A stretch of DNA of 7,440 nucleotides from Bacteroidia bacterium (GCA_026391235.1 JAPLDV010000317.1:1-7440); one strand, 5' to 3'. Positions 1-5,618 are shown, numbered from the stretch's first letter. The notes: generated by a model from the letters alone, not told the origin. Program-made: numbers and translations.

Positions 1-2
1 TC

Positions 3-1610
3 TGTCACGGTTGCAACAAGAAAGGCAATGCCGTTCACTTCTATGCAAAGGTTAATGACCTTGATAATCGACGTGACTTTCCAAAGATCCTCAAGGGTAT
101 TGCAAATGATTTTGGATTGGAGTTTGAGGAAATACAAAGCCGGATCACAGAAACGTATAAATATACTGATGAACAGGGGAACCTTCTTTTTGAGTGCTGC
201 CGGAAGGAACCAAAGAGTTTTATACAACGTCGGCCTAATGGAAATGGCAGTTATGTTTACAATCTGAAAGACACGCGGTTAGTGCTTTACCGATTATCGG
301 AAATTATTGAAGCTGAAGAAATCATTATTGTAGAAGGAGAGAAAGACGCTGATAACGTCAAGGCTTTAGGTTTCACCGGCACAACCTCACCGATGGGGGC
401 CAAGAAGTGGCGCTCAGAATACAACGATTATTTCAAAGGCAAAAATGTTGTATTGATTCCTGATAATGACAATGAGGGCCGGGAGCATATGGTCCAGGTA
501 GGCGCTGCATTAAAGGGAATTGCCAAAAGCTTAAAATGGATCGATCTTCCGGGCATTCCAAGTAAGGGCGATATATCCGACTGGATTAAGAATTTTCGAA
601 TCAAAGAAGAGGCTGCGGAACGTCTATCAATTATGATCGAATCCGCAAAGCTATACGAACCGCCAAAGGCTTACACCCTTGAAGACGTCATACTAAATAC
701 CTCAGATTATCACAGAGTAAACTTGCCGGAAAAGAAGATCATTATTCATCCAATAGTTTCAGAACAGCAAATTATCTTGATTTCAGGATGGCGTGGAATT
801 GGAAAGTCATGGTTTGCGATAGGTCTTACGGATGCTGTGACCAGTGGTAAAACCTTTGGCCCCTGGAATATCAATAATGCTGTACCCTGTCTTTATCTTG
901 ACGGAGAAATGGCAGCGCAAGACGTGAGAAAAAGAATCCATGACCTCAACCCCACTGAAAGTAGAAAGGCCCCTCTATACGTCTATTCTGATGCTTATGC
1001 GAATTATTTAGGCCTACCCCGCGCAAACCTACTGAGTGAGAAATGGCGAAGTGACATGAAGCGCATTCTTATTACCCGTCATGTCAAGCTATGGGTAATA
1101 GACAACATTGCTTCATTATCCGGGGGTATTGATGAAAATTCAAAGAAAGACTGGGACGTGGTTAATCAATGGCTTTTGGATCTTCGCTTCGCCGGGATTA
1201 CTTCTATACTCTTGCATCATACAAACAAAGAAGGCGGGCAAAGGGGAACATCAGCAAGGGAAGACAATATAGACCTTTCCGCAATACTGAAACGGCCCCC
1301 GAATTACGAACCTGAAGACGGAGCCGATTTTATTATTTCATTCACAAAAAGCCGCGTCATTTATGAAGACCTTCCGTTAATTCAGGATGTGCGCTTTACC
1401 CTTAGAAAAGACGATACGGGAAAAGTCTCATGGATTGCCGGAAACGTGAAAGCGGAAATCAGGTCTTCCGTACTTGATATGTTGAATGACGGGATATCAG
1501 GAAATGAGATTGCAGAAGTTCTTTCAATTACTAAGGGATATGTGAGCCGGATCAAGAAAGACGCTATTGAAAAAGGTATCATGAACCGTCAAGGAAGGTA
1601 CACAGAATGA
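3..1610 (+). CDS. Primase-helicase (CHC2 zinc finger, TOPRIM, RecA-like ATPase), 5' end cut by window edge
   Basis: Replication initiator that would prime DNA and unwind the origin of the element. The frame is open from the first bases, and 535 residues are visible. Residues 1-15 (CHGCNKKGNAVHFYA) are the second half of a CHC2-type zinc finger as in DnaG primases; the first two ligands lie outside the window. A TOPRIM domain follows, with its glutamate at EGEKDAD (about 111-117) and the acidic motif DNDNEG (about 154-159). The RepA/RecA-like helicase domain has Walker A GWRGIGKS (262-269), a strand ending LDGEMAA (about 299-305), Walker B LWVIDN (363-368) and LLHHTNK (403-409) in the place of a sensor motif. 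The C-terminal 30 residues (about 497-524) form a helix-turn-helix, perhaps for origin binding. The gene ends in ATGA, overlapping the next frame, and is followed directly by the iteron array. The domain order is that of phage, plasmid and satellite replication proteins. The true start is not visible. Confidence 0.93.
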   Translation, partial: CHGCNKKGNAVHFYAKVNDLDNRRDFPKILKGIANDFGLEFEEIQSRITETYKYTDEQGNLLFECCRKEPKSFIQRRPNGNGSYVYNLKDTRLVLYRLSEIIEAEEIIIVEGEKDADNVKALGFTGTTSPMGAKKWRSEYNDYFKGKNVVLIPDNDNEGREHMVQVGAALKGIAKSLKWIDLPGIPSKGDISDWIKNFRIKEEAAERLSIMIESAKLYEPPKAYTLEDVILNTSDYHRVNLPEKKIIIHPIVSEQQIILISGWRGIGKSWFAIGLTDAVTSGKTFGPWNINNAVPCLYLDGEMAAQDVRKRIHDLNPTESRKAPLYVYSDAYANYLGLPRANLLSEKWRSDMKRILITRHVKLWVIDNIASLSGGIDENSKKDWDVVNQWLLDLRFAGITSILLHHTNKEGGQRGTSAREDNIDLSAILKRPPNYEPEDGADFIISFTKSRVIYEDLPLIQDVRFTLRKDDTGKVSWIAGNVKAEIRSSVLDMLNDGISGNEIAEVLSITKGYVSRIKKDAIEKGIMNRQGRYTE

Positions 1611-1828
1611 GCCGGGAAAAGTGTAAACTTTTTAGTAAACTGAGTAGTAAACTTTTACCAGTAAACCATATAGTAAACCGGAGTAAACTTTCTTTGCAAG
1701 TTATTAATATATCAAAAGAAATAAGTTTACTACATAGTAAACCGTACAGTGTAGTTTACACTCCCCCTGTAAGGGGAGTAAACTGTAAACTTTTACTAAA
1801 ACAGGAAAGGTTTTTCATCATTGATTGA
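1607..1828 (+). CDS. Doubtful 73-residue ORF spanning the iteron array
   Basis: The ATG sits in an ATGA overlap with the stop of the primase-helicase, so translation could be coupled. The frame stays open through the whole repeat region and ends 8 bases inside the next gene. The product is basic and poor in recognisable motifs. Its serine, lysine, leucine and valine-asparagine runs (SKLSSKLL, PVNHIVNRSKLSL) are what the GTAAAC repeats encode, so the protein may be a by-product of the DNA repeats. I do not recognise a family. In favour of a gene are the coupled start and 73 uninterrupted codons. Against it are the lack of domain signal and the likelihood that this DNA is the origin. Confidence 0.3.
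   Translation: MSREKCKLFSKLSSKLLPVNHIVNRSKLSLQVINISKEISLLHSKPYSVVYTPPVRGVNCKLLLKQERFFIID
1689..1724. other. AT-rich stretch between the two iteron groups, candidate unwinding element
   Basis: Positions 1701-1724 contain only two G or C bases in 24. The stretch is the only gap of more than about 20 bases without a repeat in the array, lying between the copies at 1683 and 1725. In SaPI origins two iteron groups flank an AT-rich region that melts, and this is the same layout at a smaller scale. Its role as unwinding element is inferred. Confidence 0.45.
1754..1783. other. Hairpin carrying two inverted iterons
   Basis: GTTTAC (1754-1759) and CTCCCC (1761-1766) face GGGGAG (1773-1778) and the adjoining TAAAC (to 1783). 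They form about 11 paired bases with a 2-base bulge and a CTGTAA loop. No T-run follows, so it is unlikely to be a terminator. Its place inside the iterons suggests a structured part of the origin or a single-strand initiation hairpin. Confidence 0.5.
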
Positions 1829-2021
1829 GCAACTTTTAAATGCAAGAGACGTGAAGAAAATACTTCGATGCTCAGAAGTGTATGTTTACAAGCTTTCCGA
1901 GCGTGGTCAGCTTCCTTCAATAAGAATCCCTTGCCCTGGCCTGGGAACATTAAAGAAAGAGCTTGTCAGGTTTAAGCGTGAGGATATCGAAAAGTTTATT
2001 GAAAGTCATTATAGGAGATGA
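1821..2021 (+). CDS. Small helix-turn-helix protein, excisionase/AlpA-like
   Basis: A 66-residue DNA-binding protein of the HTH_17/MerR-like winged type found in excisionases and AlpA regulators. The sequence reads as one such domain: LLNARDVKKILRCSEVYVYKLSERGQLP gives helix, turn and recognition helix (about residues 4-31), a short wing with basic residues follows, and KREDIEKFIESH is the closing helix (about 52-63). The start is TTG at 1821, about 11 bases after AGGAAAGG (1803-1810); no ATG or GTG precedes it in frame. It lies just right of the iterons, so it could bind them, act in excision or regulate the small-gene operon. A second protein of the same type follows 100 bases later. Confidence 0.75.
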   Translation: MIEQLLNARDVKKILRCSEVYVYKLSERGQLPSIRIPCPGLGTLKKELVRFKREDIEKFIESHYRR

Positions 2022-2122
2022 CCTTCTGATGTTACAACAGGGTACACACATAAAGGTATTATGAATTTAGATAGTTATAAACAGCATGTGACACGAAGTG
2101 ACATAGAAAGGGATCGAAAACA

Positions 2123-2353
2123 ATGTCTAAGACTATTCAAGGAAAGGAAAAGCGGGCCATTAATCCATCAGGCCCGCGTTTATTGACCATCAAGGGCGCT
2201 GCTGAATTCTTAGGGTTAACCGTTTGGGCAATGAGGGAAAGAGTATGGGCCGGGCAAATTCCCATAGTCAAATTTGATGGAGGAAGGAAGATTTATATCG
2301 ATCGGCAAGATATTGAAAAATTCATTGAGAGACACAAAACAACGATGCTTTAG
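2123..2353 (+). CDS. Second small helix-turn-helix protein, excisionase-family DNA-binding
   Basis: A 76-residue protein of the same HTH_17 family as the gene at 1821. After a basic tail of about 18 residues, LLTIKGAAEFLGLTVWAMRERV (about 21-42) gives the HTH, AGQIPIVKFDGGRKIYIDRQ the wing, and DIEKFIERH the last helix. The ending 'DIEKFIE-H' is shared with the upstream paralogue, so the pair may be an old duplication. The RBS is the purine-rich AGAAAGGGA some 10 bases before ATG. Two such proteins in a row suit a regulator plus a directionality factor; which is which cannot be read from sequence. Confidence 0.78.
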   Translation: MSKTIQGKEKRAINPSGPRLLTIKGAAEFLGLTVWAMRERVWAGQIPIVKFDGGRKIYIDRQDIEKFIERHKTTML

Positions 2354-2361
2354 AGCGCTTG

Positions 2362-2390
2362 GTTAAAAAGGGTCGATTCAACCCCTTAAC
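2362..2390 (+). other. Intergenic hairpin before the TerS-like gene
   Basis: GTTAA (2362-2366) pairs with TTAAC (2386-2390), and GGGT (2370-2373) pairs with ACCC (2381-2384), around the loop CGATTCA. The arms are offset by a small internal loop, and no T-run follows. It lies between the HTH gene and the RBS of the next gene, and may be an RNA processing or stability element. Confidence 0.35.
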
Positions 2391-2411
2391 TGAGAAAGGA
2401 GAAACAACCAG

Positions 2412-2975
2412 ATGAGAATTAGGAAGATTGATGATGATACCCTTCAGAGGATGCTTTCTGAGGGCAAATCTCAAACGGAAGCGGCAAAGTTTTTTAATGT
2501 GAGTGACGCTGCCATAAGTAAACGGGTCAAGAAATGGAACCCACCGGAAGAACCGGAGTCATTTAATAATCTAACAGACAAAGAGAAGAAGTTTGTTTTA
2601 GCTAAGGTAAAGGGCAAGAGCAACACGGCGGCGGCTTTGGACAGTTATGATTGTGGAAGCATAGGAAGCGCCCAGACGATTGGTCAACGCCTGGGGGCCG
2701 ATCCTGATATCAATCGAGCAATCACCGATCTGATGCATGAATCCGGCATTGGTAGGCGGGTGCGGATAAAGAGGCTTGCTGATCTTGTGAACGCTCGGGA
2801 TTTAGGGATTGCGGGCAAGGGCCTTGATATGAGTTTTAAGCTAGACGGTTCTTATGCAGCTCAACAGATTGACGTTTTCGTGTCCTATGATCCTTTTGCC
2901 ATGAGGACACAGATAGAAGAGCTTCGCCGGATGCTGGCAGAGACAATGGATAACACGAACGTCATTAACATTTGA
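2412..2975 (+). CDS. HTH protein resembling phage terminase small subunit
   Basis: A 187-residue protein. The N-terminus is a helix-turn-helix (about 8-42, with EGKSQTEAAKFFNVSDAAISKRVKKW). The middle (about 54-125) starts LTDKEKKFVLAKVKGKSNT, continues with an AALDSYDCGSIGSAQTIGQRL helix pair, and then DPDINRAITDLM. This follows the pattern of Terminase_2-type small subunits ('sDKqkrFv..yl.g.natqAa..aGYs...A...g.rLl..p.v..ai'). A final charged helix (about 160-180) could be for oligomerisation. TerS recognises the packaging site and hands DNA to TerL, but no TerL is present here; satellites often carry TerS alone to redirect helper packaging. The RBS AAAGGAGA lies about 10 bases before ATG. 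The family call is by pattern only; a phage transcription regulator is the alternative. Confidence 0.55.
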   Translation: MRIRKIDDDTLQRMLSEGKSQTEAAKFFNVSDAAISKRVKKWNPPEEPESFNNLTDKEKKFVLAKVKGKSNTAAALDSYDCGSIGSAQTIGQRLGADPDINRAITDLMHESGIGRRVRIKRLADLVNARDLGIAGKGLDMSFKLDGSYAAQQIDVFVSYDPFAMRTQIEELRRMLAETMDNTNVINI

Positions 2976-3008
2976 AAATAATGATTAAGAGGGAGGAAAA
3001 AAGAAAAA

Positions 3009-3395
3009 ATGAATATTGACGATTTGTTACAAGGTAAGCCACGCACGTTAGAGAATGTTTACGCACTGCAAAAAGCTGATCCCAGATGCTCTGGGCTGTC
3101 AGGGAAATACGATGCAGAAGTTTCCTCGACAGTCGAAGACGCACTTCGGGAACTCAATAAACCAGTAGAAGTAAAGATTCCTAAAAGTGAATCTAAGGCC
3201 CTTCAGATGTGCCGAGATGATTACCTTACAATGGAGCTGATTATTGAGGCTAAGAAAGACCCGCGTTACAGTGATCCTGGGCAGAGATGTCCAATATATT
3301 GTAGTGCGATTGCGAAAGCTGTGGAAGAGTTGGCCGCTGCTCAAGTTAAACAAAGGCAAGCGGATCAAGGGTCAGGACGCACATTGCTTAAGTAG
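3009..3395 (+). CDS. Unknown 128-residue protein with two copies of a DPR-S module
   Basis: I do not recognise a named family. The protein contains the same module twice: residues 13-50 (TLENVYALQKADPRCSGLS, ending TVEDALRELN) and 74-112 (TMELIIEAKKDPRYSDPGQ, ending AIAKAVEELAAAQ). Each copy is a helix, the turn DPR(C/Y)S, a short loop, then an amphipathic helix ending in E-L. The linker (51-73) is basic and charged. A third copy is the N-terminus of the gene at 3702. The module resembles the 'KDPRYW..rDP.fv..V..GF..LYP' segment found near capsid and head genes of many prophages; that link is from memory of the pattern and is unverified. GGGAGG lies 9-14 bases before ATG. It is probably cotranscribed with the TerS-like gene, 33 bases upstream. 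Confidence 0.75.
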   Translation: MNIDDLLQGKPRTLENVYALQKADPRCSGLSGKYDAEVSSTVEDALRELNKPVEVKIPKSESKALQMCRDDYLTMELIIEAKKDPRYSDPGQRCPIYCSAIAKAVEELAAAQVKQRQADQGSGRTLLK

Positions 3396-3451
3396 TAAAG
3401 CGGATATTTAAGAATAATTTTTAAACCCTAAACAGAAAAGGAGAGATTCAG

Positions 3452-3628
3452 ATGACACAAGCAACAGATGAAAGCAAAATTATAAATTGGCCGAATTTTG
3501 GACCCTATCAACCCGATGGTGATAAGGCAATGAAAAGTACCGAAAGCTCCGGTCCGGTGCATCAGGAAACCACCGGTATCGGCCCGGAGACACAGGACCC
3601 TCAGACTGTAAAAAGCGGAAGGCAATAA
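3452..3628 (+). CDS. Unknown 58-residue protein
   Basis: The ATG lies 7 bases after a strong AAAAGGAGAG (3436-3445), and the frame stops with TAA at 3626-3628. The product starts MTQATDESKIINWPNFGPYQ and continues with a proline-, glycine- and threonine-rich tail (GPVHQETTGIGPETQDPQ). It has no membrane segment or cysteine and is probably largely disordered. It sits between two genes that share a repeated module, in the same direction. The good RBS and the fit in the operon are the only arguments that it is real. Confidence 0.55.
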   Translation: MTQATDESKIINWPNFGPYQPDGDKAMKSTESSGPVHQETTGIGPETQDPQTVKSGRQ

Positions 3629-3655
3629 CTTAATCCAGGTTGAACGATCAGAAAC

Positions 3656-3682
3656 GGGGAGCCTCAATCAAAGGGGTTCCCC
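3656..3682 (+). other. Intergenic hairpin
   Basis: GGGGAGCC (3656-3663) pairs with GGTTCCCC (3675-3682) over eight pairs, one of them G-U, around an 11-base loop. It lies between the 58-residue gene and the RBS (TTGGAGGTG) of the next. No T-run follows, so it is more likely an RNA stability or processing site than a terminator. Confidence 0.45.
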
Positions 3683-3701
3683 CAGACAAATTGGAGGTGT
3701 C

Positions 3702-3902
3702 ATGAAAACAGAAGAAGAACTGCGAAAAATGATGAAAGATAAACGATATTCGGGCTCCATTAACGAACGCGACCCAGAATTCATTCGCGAAGTGGAAAAT
3801 GGATTCAAAGCGTTATTTCCTCTCAGAGAATATCATTTAGAGAAAGTTCCGTTAGAAATCGTCTCGGAGTATGAAGTGAGGACAGCACAGGTCAAAAACT
3901 GA
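3702..3902 (+). CDS. KDPRYS-module protein, 66 residues, upstream half of a frame split by TGA
   Basis: The ATG follows GGAGGTG by a few bases. Residues 4-40 (EEELRKMMKDKRYSGSIN, then RDPEFIREVENGFKALFP) are the third copy of the module seen twice in the gene at 3009. This copy is the one closest to the phage 'DPRYW..rDP.f...V..GF..L' segment. The rest is charged and helical. The frame ends at TGA 3900-3902, but the same frame stays open beyond it to 4298 and encodes a coiled-coil and a cysteine-rich domain. The 66-residue product may therefore be the truncated front of a protein of about 198 residues. Alternatively the stop is natural and the second part is translated separately. Confidence 0.7.
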   Translation: MKTEEELRKMMKDKRYSGSINERDPEFIREVENGFKALFPLREYHLEKVPLEIVSEYEVRTAQVKN

Positions 3903-3986
3903 ACCAAGATCCAAATAGCGAATCTTGAAAAACAGACAGATAAACTTGAACAGAATGGAAATTTAAAAAAGCTCCGTGAACACCTA

Positions 3987-4298
3987 TTGTTGTTAGAGTC
4001 AAACAAATTATATCTTGATATCTTACACGGTAGGCGAGCCGTCATTAGTAAACTATCTGATAAGGCAAATGAGCAATACCGGGAGGCAGTGGAACAAAGC
4101 CACGATTGCTATGCTTGTAAGTGGCTCGTAGTGGAGCACAATCAGACGAAATGCAATTTTGGATATGATATGGGCAGGCTCGCAAAACCAACAATAGAAA
4201 TCGACAAATGCCCTGATCCCTCTGGAAAGATGTTTGACCAGGATCGGCCCATTATAAGACGGGACTCAAAAGAACTGCCCTCACATGGGCTTGGATGA
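3987..4298 (+). CDS. Cysteine-rich protein, downstream half of the TGA-split frame
   Basis: The frame is continuous with the gene at 3702 except for one TGA (3900-3902). Between the TGA and TTG 3987 the codons read TKIQIANLEKQTDKLEQNGN and on into a leucine-rich heptad run, a clear coiled-coil that looks like real protein rather than untranslated DNA. The only plausible starts after the TGA are TTG 3987 or 3990, with no good RBS. The C-terminal part has four cysteines: CYAC, then C in NQTKC, then C in DKCP (about 120 bases in all). They suggest a zinc-binding fold. I do not recognise the family. Translation alone from TTG is uncertain; a readthrough or pseudogene reading is as likely. Confidence 0.5.
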   Translation: MLLESNKLYLDILHGRRAVISKLSDKANEQYREAVEQSHDCYACKWLVVEHNQTKCNFGYDMGRLAKPTIEIDKCPDPSGKMFDQDRPIIRRDSKELPSHGLG

Positions 4299-4317
4299 TG
4301 GGTATAGAAGGCATTAC

Positions 4318-4336
4318 AAATGCGTCCGACGCATTT
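4318..4336. promoter_or_regulatory. Perfect 19-base palindrome
   Basis: AAATGCGTCCGACGCATTT has nine-base arms around a single C. It sits in the 50-base gap before the gene at 4349, ending two bases before its RBS AAAGAGG. As DNA it could be an operator for a dimeric regulator; as RNA it would be a short stem able to affect ribosome access. There is no promoter sequence I can point to around it. Confidence 0.55.
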
Positions 4337-4348
4337 TAAAGAGGTTCA

Positions 4349-4555
4349 ATGATAGAAGATAAGGGAATACACTTGCCGAACTGTCCTGTTTGTCAGAGGC
4401 CATTTAAAAAGGTTCGTGCCTGGCAAGAAGTATGCTCTTCCGTATGCCGTCGAAAAAAATGGCAGTTGAAAGCGATCAAGAGGATATTGGATCAGGCTTA
4501 TTCAATAGCTTATGCAGAACTGGAAGGAAAGATAAAAGCAGGATTCAGACTATAA
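4349..4555 (+). CDS. Small zinc-ribbon-like protein
   Basis: A 68-residue protein. Residues 12-34 hold CPVC and CSSVC (C-x2-C, 13 residues, C-x3-C), the pattern of small treble-clef or zinc-ribbon proteins that read 'C..Cgr.F...r..qk.Cs..Cr..kw'. A basic helical tail follows (RRKKWQLKAIKRILDQAYS). The fold suggests nucleic-acid or protein binding. The RBS AAAGAGG lies 4-10 bases before ATG. It is the last rightward gene of the small-gene train; a gene-free stretch follows. Many phages and satellites carry such proteins, but a specific function cannot be given. Confidence 0.7.
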   Translation: MIEDKGIHLPNCPVCQRPFKKVRAWQEVCSSVCRRKKWQLKAIKRILDQAYSIAYAELEGKIKAGFRL

Positions 4556-4595
4556 GGAATGGTCTTTTACTGATCTTTGAAGCTTGATCTTAGGT

Positions 4596-4775
4596 GCGAT
4601 AACAACCAGCCTGAAGTCGGTTGTAAATCACGATAGAAAACAAATCCCGGAAGGGAAAGGATGAAACAGCGTGTCCTGTTAAGGCAGGTAGGGTGCCTAA
4701 CCGGAAGATGGCCATTCAATCAATCATCGGAGGTACGTATAGCACCTGCTACTGTTCAGAGGTGGTCTATTTTTT
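4596..4775 (+). ncRNA. Candidate structured RNA in a gene-free stretch
   Basis: The 257 bases between the zinc-ribbon gene and the lipoprotein gene hold no convincing ORF but several hairpins in series. ACAACC (4602-4607) pairs with GGTTGT (4619-4624), with an outer GTG/CAC. TCCC-GGAA-GGGA around 4645-4656 has a GNRA-type loop. CC-t-GTTA-a-GGCA (4675-4686) pairs with TGCCTAAC-c-GG (4694-4704) over about ten pairs. The last hairpin runs into six T. This could be a small RNA, a 3' UTR or a packaging or origin signal. I do not recognise a known RNA family, and no clear promoter is visible. Confidence 0.35.
4743..4775 (+). terminator. Probable intrinsic terminator of the rightward small-gene operon
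   Basis: CACCT (4743-4747) pairs with AGGTG (4760-4764) around a 12-base loop, and a TTTTTT run occupies 4770-4775. The stem is short and the T-run is five bases away, so it is weak. Its place after the last rightward gene and before a convergent gene fits the role. Confidence 0.45.
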
Positions 4776-4791
4776 AGAAATGAAGATTACT

Positions 4792-4827
4792 AAAATAAAA
4801 ATCCAAACCGATTTAATCGACCGGTTT
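4792..4827 (-). terminator. Probable terminator of the lipoprotein gene
   Basis: Read on the minus strand, AAACCG (4827-4822) pairs with CGGTTT (4810-4805) around 11 bases, followed by GGATTTTTATTTT. The stem overlaps the stop codon of the lipoprotein gene. It is a weak stem with a good T-rich tail. Confidence 0.4.
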
Positions 4828-5391
4828 AATAAGTTTGAGCCGGATAAATAAGGGTATTAGGTCTTTGACTATATAGTCTGCTTCATAGTAATAAACTGTA
4901 ACAACACCAACAATATTTCTGTCAGCCTTCCTTAATACTCTAATGGTTCCATTTAAGTCGGACAACATAGAGTCCACAATATAATCTGCATCTATCTCTT
5001 CCAATACTTTGTACTTTGAAATTGTTAGTGATTGCAATTCGGCCTGTTTATTAACTATATTATTTCTATTAGATTCCGCTTGTCCCCCGGATAATCCTGT
5101 ACCTACTCGTTCTTCAACTTCCTTGTTAACACCAGGCCTTTGAACAACTTTAAACCCAAATTGCAGTAATGCATTTTCAACTTTTGATGCGAATTCTATC
5201 TGTGACAAGTAATTGTTAAAGGGAAGAACAACGAACTTGCAGTTATTCTGAGTTGATACGTATTTCTTATCAGGAGGGGTGTTTTTTAATCTATTTAATA
5301 TTGAACATCCTGTTAATAGTAATATTGCGAATGTAATTATAAAGAGCATAGCTCCATATTTTGGAAAAAAGGGAGTTACTTTTTTATTCAT
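4813..5391 (-). CDS. CsgG-like outer-surface lipoprotein (cargo gene)
   Basis: A 192-residue protein from the chosen start at 5391. The N-terminus has basic MNKK, a hydrophobic segment (about 14-26) and a lipobox LTGC with the modified cysteine at 29, so it should be cleaved by signal peptidase II and anchored as a lipoprotein. The mature part follows the pattern of the CsgG/GNA1162/LpoB group: strand KFVVLPFNN (52-60), a helix, FGFKVVQRPG (about 78-87), a long Q/N-rich helix, ADYIVDS (135-141), then a beta-rich end (NIVGVVTVYYYE). An upstream ATG at 5421 would add ten residues, but it places charged residues and a G8 run before the signal peptide. The gene is AT-rich and antisense to its neighbours, as expected of a cargo gene (moron). 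The role is unknown; superinfection exclusion or envelope modification are possibilities only. Confidence 0.75.
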   Translation of the reverse strand: MNKKVTPFFPKYGAMLFIITFAILLLTGCSILNRLKNTPPDKKYVSTQNNCKFVVLPFNNYLSQIEFASKVENALLQFGFKVVQRPGVNKEVEERVGTGLSGGQAESNRNNIVNKQAELQSLTISKYKVLEEIDADYIVDSMLSDLNGTIRVLRKADRNIVGVVTVYYYEADYIVKDLIPLFIRLKLIKPVD

Positions 5392-5396
5392 TTTAA

Positions 5397-5404
5397 CCCC
5401 CCCC
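5397..5404 (-). repeat. G8 homopolymer at the lipoprotein start
   Basis: Eight G on the minus strand lie between the two possible starts (ATG 5421 and ATG 5391) and act as the Shine-Dalgarno region for the second. A change in length would alter RBS spacing, or the frame from the first ATG. Confidence 0.6.
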
Positions 5405-5456
5405 AGGGTTCGTTCAACCATTGCTTATATTTGACCGTATAAAACCCCAAATATGG

Positions 5457-5618
5457 TTACTTCTTTGGTTTCTTTTCGTACTTCTTCAGAAGATCCTGGA
5501 TTGCTTCTTCTATGAGGTCATTTTGACGGGTATCAGTTTCCACGGAAAGGAACTTCAGTTTCTTTATAAGTCCCACATCAAGTTTTGTGTTGTAGTTTTT
5601 GCGTTCTTTCTTTTCCAT
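5457..5618 (-). CDS. Ribbon-helix-helix regulator, 53 residues
   Basis: On the minus strand, ATG at 5618 opens a 53-codon frame: MEKKERKNYNTKLDVGLIKK, then LKFLSVETDTRQNDLIEEAI, then a lysine-rich tail. This is a ribbon-helix-helix DNA-binding domain: a basic strand (NYNTKLD, about 8-14), helix 1 (VGLIKKLKFLSVET), turn, and helix 2 (RQNDLIEEAIQDLLKKYEKK). The upstream frame closes at a TAA seven codons before ATG, which fixes the start; the RBS is poor. It lies upstream of the lipoprotein gene on the same strand with a 65-base gap, and opposite a rightward promoter across about 50 bases of repeats. The placement suggests it controls both itself and the rightward unit. A weakly supported 79-residue frame on the plus strand here (5421-5660) is its shadow. 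Confidence 0.72.
   Translation of the reverse strand: MEKKERKNYNTKLDVGLIKKLKFLSVETDTRQNDLIEEAIQDLLKKYEKKPKK

Larger units (their letters stand above)
1623..1790 (+). repeat. Iteron array: eleven GTAAAC copies, probable replication origin
   Basis: Nine copies read GTAAAC, starting at 1623, 1635, 1647, 1661, 1673, 1683, 1737, 1778 and 1785. Two are inverted (GTTTAC), at 1725 and 1754. The first six are spaced 12, 12, 14, 12 and 10 bases apart, close to one helical turn, so a bound protein would line up on one face. Most copies extend to TAGTAAACTT or GAGTAAACTT. The two groups (six left, five right) flank an AT-rich stretch. The hexamer occurs only a handful of times in the rest of the window, so eleven copies in 168 bases is not chance. 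The position just 3' of the primase-helicase is where SaPI-type satellites and many plasmids keep their origin. The origin role is inferred. Confidence 0.75.

Noticed and set aside
28..267. 79-codon plus-strand frame at the left end
   Set aside because: It overlaps the primase-helicase frame, which has clear CHC2 and TOPRIM motifs; this frame has none.
2084..2106. Weak dyad TGTGACAC..GTGACA as an operator
   Set aside because: Only four plus two positions pair, with central mismatches; not above chance.
2061..2189. 42-codon frame starting MNLDSYKQHV
   Set aside because: It overlaps the start of the second HTH gene in another frame and has no domain; AAAGG is too close to its ATG.
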